Under the pieces are notes generated by a model. It made no database searches. It saw only the letters and a program-made list of their open reading frames with translations, and had not been told where the DNA came from. From Streptomyces sp. NBC_01689 (GTDB taxonomy: Bacteria > Actinomycetota > Actinomycetes > Streptomycetales > Streptomycetaceae), in contig NZ_CP109592.1 of NCBI RefSeq assembly GCF_036250675.1, forward strand, positions 2,852,001-2,916,000: a stretch of 64,000 bases of DNA, given 5' to 3'. Of the stretch, positions 28,401-35,587 are shown piece by piece; position 1 is the stretch's first letter, and each line of letters opens with the position of its first letter. A program made the position numbers and the translations under genes.

Positions 28401-29747
28401 TTCCTGCTGCTCGGCCGCGGGCCGCTCGCCGACGCGCTGACCGCACGGCTGACCGCGCACGGCGCCCACGCGGTGACCGCCGAAGAGCCCCCCGCCGGGG
28501 CGGAGTTCGACGGTCTCGTCCACCTCGTCGGCCCGGACTCCCCGCCCGTGCTGCCCGAGGCCTACCCCGCGTACCGGCAGGTACTGTCCGGCCGTCCCCG
28601 CTGGGTCCTGGCCTCGGGTGCCTCGCCGGGGCTGCGCGGCTTCTTCCGCACCGTCGCGCGCGAGTACCCCGACACCGTGGCCCGGGTCGTCGAGCACGCC
28701 CCCGGCACCGCGCCCGAGGACCGCGCCGCGGAACTCGTCGCCGAACTCACCGCTCCCGACCGTGAGCCGGTGGTGCTGCGCGCGCCCGGGGCCCGGCGTG
28801 GGCTGCGCATGACCGAGGAGGGGCTCGGACTGCTCGGGAGCACGGGCGCGGGCCCGGCCGGGGACGGTGCGGCCGAGGCCGCCGCGCTCGGCCTCGACGC
28901 CACGTCGGTGGTCCTGCTGGTGGGCGGCGCTCGGGGCATCACCGCCCGGTTCGCCGCGACGCTGGCCGCCGCGAGCCGCTGCCGGATCGAGCTGTTCGGC
29001 CGGACCGCCCTGACCGACGGCGAGGAGGACCCCTCCGTCGCCGCCGCGCGCGGCACGGACGAACTGCGGGCCGCGCTCATCGCGGGCGGTCTACGCGTCC
29101 CCGCCGAGATCGAGCGGGTCACCGGCCGGATCCAGGCGGAGCGCGAGGTGCGCGCCACCCTGCGCGGGCTCGCCGCGCTCGGCTCCGAGGTGCGCTACCG
29201 CACCGTGGACGCGCTGGACGGCCACGCCGTGCGCCGGGCCGTCAAGGAGATCCACGCCGAGCACGGCCGGCTCGACGGCGTGGTGTACGCGGCCGGTGTG
29301 ATCGAGGACAGGCTGATCGCGGAGAAGAGCCCGGCCTCCTGGGACCGGGTGTTCCGTACGAAGGCCGACGGCGCGCGCGAACTGCTCGACGCGGTGGGCG
29401 AACTGCCCGACGGCCCACGGTTCGCCGTCCTGTTCGGCAGCATCGCGGCGGTGCTAGGCAACCGCGGTCAGAGCGACTACGCCGCCGCCAACGACGCCCT
29501 GGAGTCCCTCGGCGCCGGATGGGCCGCGTCCGGCGCGGGCCGCAGGGGGCTGACCGTCCACTGGGGGCCCTGGGCACCGACCGGCGACGGGAACCACGGG
29601 ATGGTCACCCCGGAGCTGATGCGGCACTACGCGGGGCGGGGCATCCGGCTCATCGACCCCGAGGAAGGCACGGCCAGCCTGTTGCGCGAGCTGGCGTGGG
29701 GTCCCGCGGCCGACACGGCCGTCGTCCACACCGCCTCGGGCTGGTGA
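22488..29747 (+). CDS. Type I iterative PKS/PUFA-synthase-like megasynthase (NMO-NMO-KS-AT-ACP-ACP-KR)
   Basis: 2419 aa from GTG 22488 (TTGGAG 7 nt upstream). Domains in order: NMO-like barrel A (about 10-230, G-H-E-A-G-G at 133-138); NMO/PfaD-like enoylreductase barrel B (about 290-620, E-C-G-G-H at 422-426); KS (about 655-1095, D-A-A-C-A-S-S with Cys841, EAHGTGT and KSQIGHT His residues); AT (about 1250-1560, GHSYGE Ser1344, CAFHSP implying malonyl-CoA); tandem ACPs (D-S-I-K Ser1759 and Ser1867); KR (structural part from about 1960, VGGARGIT, Ser2318, Tyr2331). KS, ACP, KR and flavin-ER style resemble PfaA plus PfaD fused. It lacks DH and thioesterase; DH is on the next gene. First gene of a five-gene operon. 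The product is unknown. Confidence 0.93.
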   Translation: MPVPNIDTSGPLAADDLVIAVNPFAVPSARVTAAATRAGGLGVLDLTSGGRRAAGELALAAEWSPGGFGVRLRDTGAFPARDLPAGAHTVLLTDDASCAPADFPGRRVLVEVTGHEQASRAAAAGADGLIARGHEAGGSVGELSTFVLMQRLLGDDGSDLPVWAWGGAGPYTAAAVVAGGGAGVVLDIQLALLDEAEAGLPAGTRALLAGLDGSETTVEAGRRVVRRRGAPDGAPAPEIGQDGFLAARFQERWGTVRAAVRGVRDAVLDALRDAGPALGGTGAGGRALGTELPLAQGPMTRVSDQAAFAAAVSGHGALPFVALALSDAGQTRAVLERTRDALGDAPWGVGVLGFADEEIKAAQLAVVREIRPSHAIIAGGRPAQAAALEEAGIATFLHVPSPGLLKQFLDAGARKFVFEGAECGGHVGPRNSFPLWEAQLGVLDDFLTGAKQGTAAELRLLFAGGVHDERSSAMVTALAAPLSARGASVGVLMGTAYLFTEEAVSAGAVLPLFQRQMVAAERTDLLETAPGHATRCVRSPFTDEFAAVKQDLADRAVPGREAWERLERLNVGRLRLASKGIERAGGELREVGEERQLAEGMFMAGEVAVLRSAVTTVAALHASVTTGAAAFLADRLAALGLGRPATVSSPAPLDIAVVGMACMFPGAPDLATFWANVLAGEDSVTEVPATRWDAGLYHSADGSGTGEKTPSRWGGFLPAIPFEPLRYGIPPASLPAVEPVQLLALEAARRALEDAGYGSRPFDRARASVVFGAEAGSDLSNAMTLRSVLPSYLGALPPALDERLPRLTEDSFPGILANVIAGRIANRLDLGGANYTVDAACASSLTAVDVACKELTAGTSDLVLCGGADLHNGINDYLLFASAHALSPSGRSAPFDSSADGIALGEGVGCVVLKRLADAERDGDRVYAVIKGVGSASDGRALGLTAPRPEGQYNALTRAYRNAGVSPAEVGLVEAHGTGTVVGDRTELGSLTRVFQEAGAEPGSCALGSVKSQIGHTKCAAGLAGLIKTSLALHTGVRPPTLHLTEPNPAWDAKSSPFAFHTEARPWAAAPAERVAGVSAFGFGGTNFHVVLRAHEDGPPPVTAARRWPAELFTFRGADPDAARRAAAELLALAEADAGAHEPWRLRDLALAASLRAEAAAPRALPVRIALVAASTDELRGLLGRAVAGEHSPDDGLFTSGPEIGSSASVLAERRTTDTFAARGPVETPRAAGSGPGPSDDPRLFGPDDARVAMLFPGQGSQRPGMFAELFVAFPELQRHLRLDPATARVLFPAAPFDEASRKEQRERITDTARAQPALGLTSLAAVQLLNRAGVRPAMAAGHSYGELAALAAAGVLAPEDLLRASHDRAAAVLGATGSGDPGTMAAVTASEPEVASALAEAGLTATVVTANRNSPRQTVISGPTEDVLRAVDRLRARGLSAQRIPVACAFHSPLVAAAGERFAESLAEVPLHTPDFPVWSNRTAEPYPVTPGAIRAELAAQIGAPVRFADQIEAMYEAGARVFVEAGPGSVLTRLVDAVLGDRPHRTIALEDRRRGGLPGFLSALARLAVAGVDIRTGWLFQDRDARDAARATRPRRAAWTVDGHLLRTADGVIPAAALHPAERIPEALMTSGDTTRDPAAATGSEALVSEFLRAGREMIAAQRDVMLGYLGAVPGARPAAPASAAYATAPAPAPVTYADAPVTVTALPAPAPVPEPAGPAGNSVLSVVLQVIGERTGYPVDMIEPGLDLEADLSVDSIKRAEIAGELATRLGLTTTATTDDTGIEELAKARTATALTALLERATGTRTARATLPDRAPAGPGAEAFPDAGAVLALVLEVIGERTGYPVDMIEPDLDLEADLSVDSIKRAEIAGELATRLGLTTTATTDDTGIEELAKARTATALTALLAGVRGEPTGPAESGPAVTEPVVAGPAVTEPVVTAPGRLVMREYDLAPAEPGQHTDELVGRRFLLLGRGPLADALTARLTAHGAHAVTAEEPPAGAEFDGLVHLVGPDSPPVLPEAYPAYRQVLSGRPRWVLASGASPGLRGFFRTVAREYPDTVARVVEHAPGTAPEDRAAELVAELTAPDREPVVLRAPGARRGLRMTEEGLGLLGSTGAGPAGDGAAEAAALGLDATSVVLLVGGARGITARFAATLAAASRCRIELFGRTALTDGEEDPSVAAARGTDELRAALIAGGLRVPAEIERVTGRIQAEREVRATLRGLAALGSEVRYRTVDALDGHAVRRAVKEIHAEHGRLDGVVYAAGVIEDRLIAEKSPASWDRVFRTKADGARELLDAVGELPDGPRFAVLFGSIAAVLGNRGQSDYAAANDALESLGAGWAASGAGRRGLTVHWGPWAPTGDGNHGMVTPELMRHYAGRGIRLIDPEEGTASLLRELAWGPAADTAVVHTASGW
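27684..28216 (+). repeat. Near-identical direct repeat encoding the tandem ACPs
   Basis: Copy 1 at 27684-27892 and copy 2 at 28008-28216 (offset 324 bp) match at 208 of 209 positions; the only difference is G27730/A28054 (Gly versus Asp). Both contain the codon string AAA-AGA-GCC-GAG-ATA, codons rarely used by Streptomyces. This implies a recent duplication or ongoing gene conversion. The 115 bp between copies are unrelated linker. Confidence 0.97.
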
Positions 29748-29752
29748 CCGGC

Positions 29753-32700
29753 ATGACGGACACACGCGCCGAACCCGTCGCCATCGTCGGCATGGCGGTG
29801 CTCTTCCCCGGCGCCCCCGACCTCGACACCTACTGGCACAACCTCGTCTCCGGCGTCGACGCGATCACCGAGGTGCCCCCGGGGCGCTGGGACACCGACG
29901 AGTACTACGCGCCCGGCGCGGAACCCCGCGCGGACCGGGTCTACTGCCGGCGCGGCGGCTTCGTGGACGAACTGGCCGAGCTGGACGTCACCGAGTTCGG
30001 GATCATGCCGGCCGCGGTGCCCGCCACCGAGCCCGACCAGCTCATCGCCCTGCGGGTGGCCGCGCAGGCGCTCGCCGACGCGGGCGGCGCGGACCGGCTG
30101 CCCGCCGACCGGCACCGGGTCGGCGTGGTGCTCGGGCGCGGCGGCTACCTCACCCCCGGCCTGGTCCGGCTCGACCAGCGGGTGCGGACCGCGAGCCAGC
30201 TGGTCCGCACCCTGGGCGAGCTGCTGCCCGGCCTCACCGGCGACGAACTGGAGGCGGTGCGGGAGGCGTTCACCGACCGGCTCGGCCCGGAGGCACCGGC
30301 GTCGTCGATCGGGCTGGTGCCGAACCTCGCCGCGTCCAGGCTGGCCGGGCGGCTCGACCTGCGCGGCCCCGCCTACACCGTGGACGCCGCCTGCGCCTCC
30401 TCGCTCATCGCCGTCGACCACGCGGTGCGTGAACTCGGCGGCGGACGCTGCGACGTGATGCTCGCCGGCGGGGTGCACCACTGCCACGACATCACCTTCT
30501 GGAGCGTGTTCAGCCAGCTCGGCGCGCTCTCCCCGAGCGAGCGCATCCGGCCCTTCCACAAGGACGCGGACGGGGTGCTGATCGGAGAGGGCACCGGGGT
30601 GGTCGTCCTCAAGCGGCTCAGCGACGCCGAGCGCGCGGGCGACCGGGTCTACGCGGTGATCACAGGCACCGGCGTCGCCTCCGACGGCCGGACCAGCAGT
30701 CTGATGGCGCCCGACTCGGGCGGCCAGGTCCGGGCGGTGCGCCAGGCCTGGCAGGCCGCCGGGCTCGACCCGGCGGCACCCGGCTCGATCGGGCTCCTGG
30801 AGGCGCACGGCACCGCGACCCCGGCCGGCGACGGCACCGAACTCGCCACCCTCGCCGAGGTGTTCGGCCCGCCCCCGGACGAGCGGGCCGCCCCGGGACC
30901 GACCGGGGAGGCGCCCGCCGCCGGACCGTCCGCCGTCATCGGCTCGGTGAAGTCGATGATCGGGCACACCATGCCCGCCGCGGGGATCGCCGGGCTGATC
31001 AAGGCCGCGCTCGCCGTCCACCACGGGGTGCTGCCGCCGACCCTGCACTGCGACGCACCGCACCCGGCGCTGGCCCGCACCCGGTTCGCGCCCATCGGCG
31101 CCGCCCGCCCCTGGCGGACGGACGACCGGCAGCCGGTGCGCCGGGCCGCGGTCAACGCCTTCGGCTTCGGCGGCATCAACGCGCACGTGGTGCTCGAACA
31201 GGCGGCGGTCCGCGGGACGGGACCGGCCTTGGAGGTCCACGAGCCGGAACGGGTACTGCGGCTGACCGCGCCGACACCGGCGGCGATGGCCGCGCTGCTC
31301 GACCGGTCCGACTCCGCGCTGCTCGCCCTCGGTCTCGACGAGCGGGCCGCCGCGCCCGGCGCCGATCCGGTGCGGCTCGCCGTGGTCGGGCCCACCGCGA
31401 AGCGGCTGGCACTGGCCCGCAAGGCGGTCGCCAAGGGCAAGGGCTGGCGGGGCCGCAACGACGTGTGGTTCGCGCCCCGGCCGCTGCTGGGCCCGGGCGG
31501 CGGCCGGCTCGCGTTCGTCTTCCCCGGCCTGGAGGCCGAGTTCGTGCCCAACTCCGGTGACATCGCCGCCCACTTCGGACTTCCCTGGTCCGCCGCCGTC
31601 ACCGACGCGACGGTCGGGCACGTGGGCCGGCAGGGCACCGGGGTCTTCGAGCTCGGGCGGCTCCTGGACGCGGCGCTGCGCCGGCTCGGTGTGGTGCCGG
31701 ACGCCCTCGCCGGGCACAGCCTGGGCGAGTGGACCGCGATGGCCGTCGCCGGGATCCATCCGCCCGACGAGGTCGACGCCTTCCTCGACGGTTTCGACCC
31801 GGACGCCCTCACCGTGCCCGGGCTGGCGTTCGCCGCGATCGGCGCCCCCGCCGGTCAGGTGCTCGCGGAACTGGCCGGCCGTACGGATGTGGTGCTCTCG
31901 CACGACAACGCCCCCAACCAGTCGATGATCTGCGGCCCGGAACCCGCCGTCGCGGCGCTCGTCGGCGTCTTCCGCTCCCGGGCGGTGGTCTCGCAGATCC
32001 TGCCGTTCCGCTCCGGGTTCCACACCCCGATGCTGGAGCCCTACCTCGACCCGATCAGGAAGGCGTCCGAGGCTTACACCCTGCGCCCGGCCGCGCTGCC
32101 GCTGTGGTCGGCGACGACCGTCGCCCCGTACCCGGACGAACCGGCCGCGATCCGCGAGCTGTTCGTCCGCCACCTGCTCGAACCGGTCCGCTTCCGGCCG
32201 CTGGTGGACACCATGTACGCGGCGGGCTTCCGCGCCTTCGTCCAGCTCGGTGCCGGACAGCTCGGCTCCCTCATCGCCGACACCCTGCACGGGCGCGACC
32301 ATCTGGTGGTCCCCGCGCACTCCCCGCACCGCTCGGGTCTGTCCCAACTCCACCGGGTGGTCAGCGCGTTGTGGGCGGAGGGCGCGACGCCCGATCTCGC
32401 CCCGCTGCTCGGCGGGCCGCCGGAGGCCGTCCCCGCACCGGCCCGCACCGGCCGGCGGCCGGCGCGGCCGGTACGACTGGACCTCGGCGGTGCGAACGTC
32501 TCACTGGACGCGGCGACCCGCGACCGGGTGGCCGCCGCGCTGGCCCGGCACCACACCCCGGCCGCGACGCCCGCGGAACTCGGCGCGCTGAACGAACACG
32601 GCGTGCTCGGGGCCGAGTTGTCGGCGCTGTTGCGGGACGCGACGGCGCTCGCCTCGGAGGTGGTGACGGCGGGCCGCGTGGCCCGGTACCCGTCCGCGTC

Positions 32701-34444
32701 GGCCGCCCGGGACGCCGGTGTCCCCGCCCCTCGTACGCCCGCCCCGCCCCCGGGACCGCGGCCGCTCGAAGCGACCCTGCACGTCTCCGTGGAGAGCATG
32801 CCGTACCTGCTGGACCACTGCTTCTTCCGGCAGCCCGCGCACGCCGACCCGGCCGACCGGTGGCCGGTGGTGCCCGGCACCACCGTGATCGCCCATCTCA
32901 TGGAGTACGCCGAGCGGGCCGCGCCCGGCCGGCGCGCCGTCGCCGTCCACGACGTGCGGCTGCACCAGTGGATCACGGCCGTGCCGCCGGTCGACATCCC
33001 CGTACGGGTCGTCCCCGAGGGACCGGACCGGGTGGCCGCCTCGCTCGGCCCCTACGCCCAGGCCCGCGTCGAACTCGCCCCGGAACACGGACTGTTCCCT
33101 CCCGCGCGGCCCTGGACCTTTCCGGCGGCGGAGGAGGAGAGGCCCGAGCTCACCGCCGCCGAGCTCTACACCCGCCGCTGGATGTTCCACGGTCCCCTCT
33201 TCCAGGGCCTGGCCGAACTGACCGCGGTCGGGGACCGGCACGTACGCGGAGTGCTCGTCACTCCGCCCGCGCCCGGCGCCCTGCTGGACAACGTGGGACA
33301 GCTCCTCGGCTACTGGATCATGTCCCGACTGCCGGTGCGCACCACGGTGTTCCCGGTGGGCATGCGGGAGATCCGCTTCCACGGCCCGCATCCGGCCGCC
33401 GGCGAGCGGCTGGAGTGCCTCGTCCGGATCACCTCCGTCACCGACAGCGGCCTCGAAGCCGATATGCAGCTCGTCCACCGGGGCAGGGTGTGGGCCGAGT
33501 TCAGCGGCTGGCAGGACCGGCGCTTCGACAGCAACCCGTGGATCCGCGCGGTGGACCGGGAGCCCGAGCGGTACACGCTGTCACGGATGCGGCCCGGCGG
33601 CTGGGCCCTGCTCCACGAGGAGTGGCCCGATCTGGCCACCCGCGAGCTGATCATGCGGAACATTCTCGCGGGCGAGGAGCGCCGGCAGTACGGGGCGCAC
33701 CCCCCGCGCGGCCGGCGGCAGTGGCTGCTCGGCCGGATCGCCGTCAAGGACGCGGTGCGTCACCTGCTCTGGGACCGGGGCGCGGGCCCCCTGTATCCCG
33801 CCGAGATCCGGGTGTCGAACGAGCCGAGCGGCCGGCCGCGGGTGAACGGCGGTTACGGCAGGACACTGCCCGCGCTGCACGTCTCGATCGCCCACCGCGG
33901 GACCACGGCCGTCGCGATGGCGAGGACCGACGGGCCCTGCGGGATCGACATCGAGGAAGTGACCGACCGCCCCGCCGCCACCCTCGCCGTCGCCCTCGGC
34001 GCCCGCGAGCGAGCGCTGCTCGGGACGCTCGTCCGGCGGACGGCGGCCGGTGCCGGGCGCGAGCACGACGCCGGAGGCGGGTGCGGGGGCGGCCACGGAC
34101 CCGACACCCGGCACGAGGACGGACCCGGTGCCGGGCACGGCTCCGTCGCCGGGCAGGAGTCCGGTACCGGTTCCGCGTCCGGCGCGGAGCGGCTCTGGTT
34201 CACCCGTTTCTGGGCCGCCAAGGAGGCCGTCGCGAAGGCGCGCGGCACCGGACTCGGCGGCGAGCCCCAACGGTTCGAGGTCACCGCGGCGGACGACACC
34301 CGCCTGACCGTCCGCGTCGCGGGCGAGGACCACCGCGTACGGCACTGCGCGCTGACCGCCCCCCAGCCGTCGACAGGACCCGGCACCGAGTACGTCGTGG
34401 CCTGGACGGCCGTCAACGACCAGGAGAGCGAAGATGACCACTGA
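29753..34444 (+). CDS. PKS/PUFA-synthase-like partner protein (KS-AT-DH-PPTase)
   Basis: 1563 aa from ATG 29753, 5 nt after the upstream stop; an in-frame GTG at 29744 overlapping that stop (GTGA) is an alternative. KS (about 5-440) has Cys214 in D-A-A-C-A-S-S, EAHGTAT and KSMIGHT, so it looks condensing, not a chain-length factor. AT (about 575-880) has GHSLGE Ser656, but the usual GQGSQ is PGLEAE and no malonyl-binding Arg is evident. Double-hotdog DH (about 1000-1260): His1022 in LLDHCFF, VVPGT, Asp1179 in LLDNVGQ. The C-terminal Sfp-like phosphopantetheinyl transferase has GIDIEE (Asp1399, Glu1401) and WAAKEAVAK (Lys1490), with a ~48-residue Gly/His-rich insertion at about 1432-1480. It probably self-activates the ACPs. 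Confidence 0.92.
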   Translation: MTDTRAEPVAIVGMAVLFPGAPDLDTYWHNLVSGVDAITEVPPGRWDTDEYYAPGAEPRADRVYCRRGGFVDELAELDVTEFGIMPAAVPATEPDQLIALRVAAQALADAGGADRLPADRHRVGVVLGRGGYLTPGLVRLDQRVRTASQLVRTLGELLPGLTGDELEAVREAFTDRLGPEAPASSIGLVPNLAASRLAGRLDLRGPAYTVDAACASSLIAVDHAVRELGGGRCDVMLAGGVHHCHDITFWSVFSQLGALSPSERIRPFHKDADGVLIGEGTGVVVLKRLSDAERAGDRVYAVITGTGVASDGRTSSLMAPDSGGQVRAVRQAWQAAGLDPAAPGSIGLLEAHGTATPAGDGTELATLAEVFGPPPDERAAPGPTGEAPAAGPSAVIGSVKSMIGHTMPAAGIAGLIKAALAVHHGVLPPTLHCDAPHPALARTRFAPIGAARPWRTDDRQPVRRAAVNAFGFGGINAHVVLEQAAVRGTGPALEVHEPERVLRLTAPTPAAMAALLDRSDSALLALGLDERAAAPGADPVRLAVVGPTAKRLALARKAVAKGKGWRGRNDVWFAPRPLLGPGGGRLAFVFPGLEAEFVPNSGDIAAHFGLPWSAAVTDATVGHVGRQGTGVFELGRLLDAALRRLGVVPDALAGHSLGEWTAMAVAGIHPPDEVDAFLDGFDPDALTVPGLAFAAIGAPAGQVLAELAGRTDVVLSHDNAPNQSMICGPEPAVAALVGVFRSRAVVSQILPFRSGFHTPMLEPYLDPIRKASEAYTLRPAALPLWSATTVAPYPDEPAAIRELFVRHLLEPVRFRPLVDTMYAAGFRAFVQLGAGQLGSLIADTLHGRDHLVVPAHSPHRSGLSQLHRVVSALWAEGATPDLAPLLGGPPEAVPAPARTGRRPARPVRLDLGGANVSLDAATRDRVAAALARHHTPAATPAELGALNEHGVLGAELSALLRDATALASEVVTAGRVARYPSASAARDAGVPAPRTPAPPPGPRPLEATLHVSVESMPYLLDHCFFRQPAHADPADRWPVVPGTTVIAHLMEYAERAAPGRRAVAVHDVRLHQWITAVPPVDIPVRVVPEGPDRVAASLGPYAQARVELAPEHGLFPPARPWTFPAAEEERPELTAAELYTRRWMFHGPLFQGLAELTAVGDRHVRGVLVTPPAPGALLDNVGQLLGYWIMSRLPVRTTVFPVGMREIRFHGPHPAAGERLECLVRITSVTDSGLEADMQLVHRGRVWAEFSGWQDRRFDSNPWIRAVDREPERYTLSRMRPGGWALLHEEWPDLATRELIMRNILAGEERRQYGAHPPRGRRQWLLGRIAVKDAVRHLLWDRGAGPLYPAEIRVSNEPSGRPRVNGGYGRTLPALHVSIAHRGTTAVAMARTDGPCGIDIEEVTDRPAATLAVALGARERALLGTLVRRTAAGAGREHDAGGGCGGGHGPDTRHEDGPGAGHGSVAGQESGTGSASGAERLWFTRFWAAKEAVAKARGTGLGGEPQRFEVTAADDTRLTVRVAGEDHRVRHCALTAPQPSTGPGTEYVVAWTAVNDQESEDDH

Positions 34445-34781
34445 CCTCGAAGGCCCCGGAACGGACCCCCGGTCGGCACCGGCACCGGCCCCGGACGCGG
34501 CGACCGTCCTCGCGGACCTCTCGGCCATCCTGCGCGTCGTACTGGAGGAGTACGGGCTCGACGACTTCGAGATCACCATGGAGACGTCCTTCCACGACGA
34601 CCTGGAGCTGGAGAGCATCGACCTGGTCACGCTCTCCGCCCAGCTGCGCGAGTTCTACGGCGAGCGCGTCAACTTCGCCGCGTTCATCGCCGACCGCGGG
34701 CTGGAGGAGATCATCGGTCTGACCGTCGGTGATCTCGTCGGCCATGTGGTGGACACGCTCGCCGTCGCGGAGGTGCGCTGA
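34434..34781 (+). CDS. Free-standing acyl carrier protein
   Basis: 115 aa from ATG 34434 with AGGAGAG upstream; it overlaps the preceding stop by 11 nt, so it is translationally coupled. After a Pro/Ala-rich N-terminal tail of about 22 residues comes a typical carrier-protein helix bundle with the modification site D-L-E-L-E-S-I-D-L, Ser61. Unlike the tandem ACPs of the megasynthase (D-S-I-K-R type), this is a discrete acidic ACP. It may carry the starter, the finished chain for release or glycosylation, or an off-loading intermediate. It should be a substrate of the fused phosphopantetheinyl transferase. Confidence 0.92.
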   Translation: MTTDLEGPGTDPRSAPAPAPDAATVLADLSAILRVVLEEYGLDDFEITMETSFHDDLELESIDLVTLSAQLREFYGERVNFAAFIADRGLEEIIGLTVGDLVGHVVDTLAVAEVR

Positions 34782-34783
34782 CC

Positions 34784-35587
34784 GTGACGACGCTCCGGGT
34801 GAACGGCATCGACGTCCACGTCCAGCGGCTGGGTCACGACCCCCGCGTCCCGCGTCCGGTCGTGGTGCTCATCCACGGCCTGCTCATCGACAGCCTCGCC
34901 AGCTACTACTTCAGCCTCGCGCCGCGGCTGGCCGAGGAGGGCATGGACGTCGTCATGTACGACCTGCGCGGCCACGGCAGGACCACCCGTCCGGCGACCG
35001 GCTACCGGATGGAGGACTTCGTGCGCGACCTCGACGAACTGCTCGACGCACTGGGGGTCGACGTCCCGGTGCGGCTGGTCGGCAACTCCTTCGGCGGTGC
35101 CGTCGCGTACGCCATGGCCGCCGCGCATCCCGGACGGGTCGCCGGGGTCGTCGCGATCGAGGCCGAACCGCCGGCCCGGGCCTGGGCGGACAACATGTAC
35201 GAGGGCCTCGTCGGGGAGCAGGGCGGCCAGGTCGTCCGCGAGGTCACCGAGTGGCTGCGGGAGAACCCGGGCGAGCGCAACGCCCGGCCGTTCCGGGCGG
35301 CGGGCAGGGTGCTCGACGAGACCGCGCTGGCCCGGGAGATCCCGCTCAGCGCCCTCCTCGACGAGGACCTGTCCGCGATCCGCTGCCCGGTCCTCGCCGT
35401 CTTCGGCGGCGCGTCCCGGCTCAGCGCGCAGACCGGGACGCTGGAGGCCGCGCTCGCCGACTGCCGCACGGTCGTGCTGCCCGACCGCGGCCACTCGGTG
35501 CTGGTGGAGGCCACCGAGGAGACGTACGTCCTCGTCCGCGACTGGCTGCTGGACCAGCAGGCGCACACCCTGCGGGAGGCCCGGTAG
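34784..35587 (+). CDS. Alpha/beta hydrolase of the lipid-synthase operon
   Basis: 267 aa from GTG 34784, 2 nt after the ACP stop. Features: VVVLIHGLLIDSLASYYFSLAPRL, VVMYDLRGHGRTTRP, nucleophile elbow G-N-S-F-G-G (Ser102), and C-terminal His in DRGHSVLVEATEE. Where the catalytic acid is expected (about residues 206-215) the sequence reads FGGASRLSAQ with no Asp or Glu, so the triad is incomplete or the acid comes from elsewhere. In this context it is the best candidate for releasing or cyclising the assembled chain from the ACP, since neither megasynthase ends in a thioesterase. Start and stop abut its neighbours, so it belongs to the operon. Confidence 0.85.
   Translation: MTTLRVNGIDVHVQRLGHDPRVPRPVVVLIHGLLIDSLASYYFSLAPRLAEEGMDVVMYDLRGHGRTTRPATGYRMEDFVRDLDELLDALGVDVPVRLVGNSFGGAVAYAMAAAHPGRVAGVVAIEAEPPARAWADNMYEGLVGEQGGQVVREVTEWLRENPGERNARPFRAAGRVLDETALAREIPLSALLDEDLSAIRCPVLAVFGGASRLSAQTGTLEAALADCRTVVLPDRGHSVLVEATEETYVLVRDWLLDQQAHTLREAR

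Noticed and set aside
22959..28697. A 1912-codon open frame antisense to the megasynthase gene
   Set aside because: Antisense shadow typical of high-GC DNA; it has no coherent domain content, while the plus strand encodes KS, AT, ACP and KR.
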